From contig NZ_VHIQ01000004.1 of NCBI RefSeq assembly GCF_006494535.1, forward strand, positions 1 to 64,000: a stretch of 64,000 bases of DNA, given 5' to 3'. Below the pieces are notes generated by a model. The model saw only the letters and a list, made by a program, of their open reading frames with translations. It did no database searches and had not been told where the DNA came from. Made by a program: the position numbers and the translations under genes. Below, piece after piece: positions 62,000 to 64,000 of the stretch. The stretch is from Paucihalobacter ruber. Lineage in GTDB: Bacteria > Bacteroidota > Bacteroidia > Flavobacteriales > Flavobacteriaceae. How positions within the stretch are numbered: the stretch's first letter is position 1; each line of letters starts with the position of its first letter.

Positions 62000-63973
62000 T
62001 TATTTTATACTTTTTATAAAGTTGCGATCAAAGTCGGTTTTCATTTGATAATTACTAAAATACAATACCAAAGGACAGAGAATTAGGCCGAATAATAAGA
62101 GTAAAAATCTTGATTTATGCTTTTGTTTGGCGAGTTGGTAGAATTTACCTCTAAAAATATTTGAAACTACATAATAGAGTAAAAAGAAACCAAAAGCTAC
62201 AAAGGCCAGATCTTTTGATGCCAATGCCAACTCAGGTAATTTGTTATTATTAAACACAAAATGTAAAACTGTTAACACCAAACCTGTGAAGTATCCCGCC
62301 ATTGCTGGCTTGGTATAATCTTTGTATTGACTGTAATTGTAAAGTAACGATTTAAAAGATGGATTTTCACTTGAAGTTTTAATTTTATATTCCTCAAACG
62401 CATCTTTCTTCAATTCCAGTAATTTGAGCGTAATAAGTTTTTTATCGGTTGTGGCTGTGTTACTTTGGTCTTCTAAAATTTCAATGAGTTGGTGACTTTT
62501 ATAATTTTTTAGATAATTTAAACTTTCACCATCTAATTCGATATTTTCTAATTTATTACCGAAACCAAATAGCTTTTTAATGGGTTCTGTAATGGTGTCA
62601 AATTCAAATAAACCACGATCTTTCGTGGCTCTTGAGGTAAGATAAACACTTAATGGTAACATCACCAAAGTTGACACCCAACTACCAATTAAAGGATTGA
62701 GTGTGCCATTTTTTGCGCTGTTCTTAGCGAAAATTCCTAAAAAGTGATAGGTTAAAAACAACACAATGGCAATAACCATAGGCAAACCAATACCGCCTTT
62801 TCTAATTAAAGCACCTAATGGTGCGCCAACAAAGAACAAAATGATACACGCAAATCCCAAAGCGTATTTATCATGCAATGCAATGATATGGTCGTTTAAC
62901 CATTTGTCTTTACCGGCAAAAGTTTTGCCGGTACTTTCTAAAATCTGTATTGAAGTATTTAGTGTATTATCAACCAGATTTAAAATTTGCACCTTTGCTT
63001 TGGTTTCAAATAAATCTAAAACCGGTCCACTATAAAGTATGGTGTCTTTTGGGTTAATGTTGGTAGGTAGGGCTGCTGCGGTACTTCGGTTGTACATTGT
63101 ATTAGCAAGCGATTTCTTATCAGAACTTTTTACTTCATACAAACTATCAATGGTGTATCTTAAACCTTTTACATCTAGCATGTTATATCTATCTGTAAAT
63201 GATTTTTCCTCAAGATCTACATTGTTTAAACCTTCTAAATCTACATTAATAATATAAGTATCGAAAGCACTTTTAGCATGTGGCTGATTTTGTTTTCTAC
63301 CGCTTCGTTCGTTGAGGAGTTCTTCGTAATAATGACCATCTTTTAATTCAAGTTGAAGAATATTAGAATCTTCGCTACTAATTAGTTCACCATCCTTTGA
63401 TATAATTGCAGTGTAATTTCCTCTTCTGGAAGTTTTTTGTTTGTGAATTACTACATTGTGGAGGTACTGACCTCTATCACCTGATTTACTTTCGACATAA
63501 ATATTGATATCGCCAATTTCATTAAATTGACCTGAAGCTATAGCCATGGCAGGTTTTACTTTGGCGATGTTTCTCCGTAAATTATAAGATTCAAATTCAG
63601 ACCAAGGAATCACCTTATCAGCAAAATAAAAAGCTAAAATAGCAAGTCCGATGGTGAAGAAAGTAAGGCTTCTCATGGCACGCTGTAATGAAATACCGGT
63701 TGATTTCATTGCTGCAAACTCATAGTTTTCTGCAAAACTGCCAAACACCATAATAGACGATAGCAAGACCGTTAGCGGGAGTACCAGAGGCACCATTTTT
63801 GGTGTAAAATAAACGAGAAATTTTGCCACCACAATCAGATCGAGGTCTTTCCCGGCCAATTCTGTGATATATAACCAAATGGTTTGAAGTACAAAAATGA
63901 ACATTAAAATAATGAAAACACTAAAAAAGGTTTTCAAATAGGTGGTTAAAATATACCTATCTAATATTTTCAC
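62000..63973 (-). CDS. LptF/LptG-type permease
   Basis: 657 residues, longer than E. coli LptF or LptG. N-terminal TM block: LDRYILTTYLKTFFSVFIIL with LVLPLTVLLSSIMVFGSFAE. A periplasmic jellyroll region follows (about 105-330), then TM block FACIILFFVGAPLGALIRKG with VIAIVLFLTYHFLGIFAKNS. A further C-terminal part has additional helices. With LptB it forms the ABC transporter that drives lipopolysaccharide to the outer membrane. Located 27 nt upstream of ribB on the minus strand. Confidence 0.9.
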   Translation of the reverse strand: MKILDRYILTTYLKTFFSVFIILMFIFVLQTIWLYITELAGKDLDLIVVAKFLVYFTPKMVPLVLPLTVLLSSIMVFGSFAENYEFAAMKSTGISLQRAMRSLTFFTIGLAILAFYFADKVIPWSEFESYNLRRNIAKVKPAMAIASGQFNEIGDINIYVESKSGDRGQYLHNVVIHKQKTSRRGNYTAIISKDGELISSEDSNILQLELKDGHYYEELLNERSGRKQNQPHAKSAFDTYIINVDLEGLNNVDLEEKSFTDRYNMLDVKGLRYTIDSLYEVKSSDKKSLANTMYNRSTAAALPTNINPKDTILYSGPVLDLFETKAKVQILNLVDNTLNTSIQILESTGKTFAGKDKWLNDHIIALHDKYALGFACIILFFVGAPLGALIRKGGIGLPMVIAIVLFLTYHFLGIFAKNSAKNGTLNPLIGSWVSTLVMLPLSVYLTSRATKDRGLFEFDTITEPIKKLFGFGNKLENIELDGESLNYLKNYKSHQLIEILEDQSNTATTDKKLITLKLLELKKDAFEEYKIKTSSENPSFKSLLYNYSQYKDYTKPAMAGYFTGLVLTVLHFVFNNNKLPELALASKDLAFVAFGFFLLYYVVSNIFRGKFYQLAKQKHKSRFLLLLFGLILCPLVLYFSNYQMKTDFDRNFIKSIK

Positions 63974-64000
63974 TTTTGATTTAAGTTTATAACGTTAAAA

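Overview
The window looks like the chromosome of a member of the Flavobacteriaceae (Bacteroidota). The base composition is AT-rich. Genes for DUF493, DUF4290, an Asp-type MurA, YqgE/AlgH, an HYR-repeat surface protein and a DPRP/DASH photolyase set occur together. Several genes are preceded by the Bacteroidota -7 element TAnnTTTG. I cannot name a genus.

Left chromosomal part (1-33.1 kb). The window opens inside a giant minus-strand surface protein with seven visible HYR-like repeats of 75-76 residues, followed by tRNA-Met. A housekeeping block comes next: START-like protein, class IV aminotransferase, YqgE/AlgH, HU, fmt, recQ, a P-loop ATPase, then DUF493, DUF4290 and murA on the plus strand. 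From 11.7 to 26.5 kb nearly all minus-strand genes belong to a light and photo-oxidative stress block. It holds four photolyase/cryptochrome-family proteins (class I photolyase, a second FAD/photolyase protein, a DPRP protein and a DASH cryptochrome), TspO, glutathione peroxidase, short-chain dehydrogenases, folE, TIGR03643, DUF2256, a flavin reductase, an AarF kinase and a TetR-like regulator, with a KilA-N protein embedded in the set. Membrane proteins, proC, a lipoprotein, a baeRF-type protein and dodecin follow.

Genomic island (about 34.9-58.7 kb). A tyrosine integrase lies beside a 23-bp site (34890-34912) matching the 3' end of tRNA-Ser(TGA) at 58669-58691 in 20 of 23 positions, so about 23.8 kb appears to be integrated at this tRNA. 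The cargo is an unknown protein, an excisionase-like HTH protein, a DUF3987 protein, a zinc-finger/Toprim-like primase with an iteron-like inverted repeat in front of it, and then mostly defence genes. These are a DUF4011-like helicase-nuclease (Hhe-like), HEPN and DUF262 proteins, a single-chain restriction-modification enzyme, a patatin/CD-NTase CBASS pair and a PLD nuclease. Repeats of 12 bp (AAAATGTCAACC type) lie at both ends. A decayed copy of the PLD gene plus a decayed att site lies just outside the left end, which points to an older related insertion.

Most unusual feature: at 46986-47084, 13 nt before a HEPN gene, a sequence folds as a tRNA with perfect acceptor, D and T arms, but the anticodon arm is replaced by a hairpin of about 20 bp. 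HEPN ribonucleases often act on RNA, including tRNA, so this tRNA-like RNA plus HEPN pair is the best candidate here for an undescribed system.

Right chromosomal part (58.8-64 kb): a nitroreductase-family protein, a DegT-type aminotransferase, RibB with a GTP cyclohydrolase II-like half that lacks its zinc cysteines, and an LptF/LptG-type permease.
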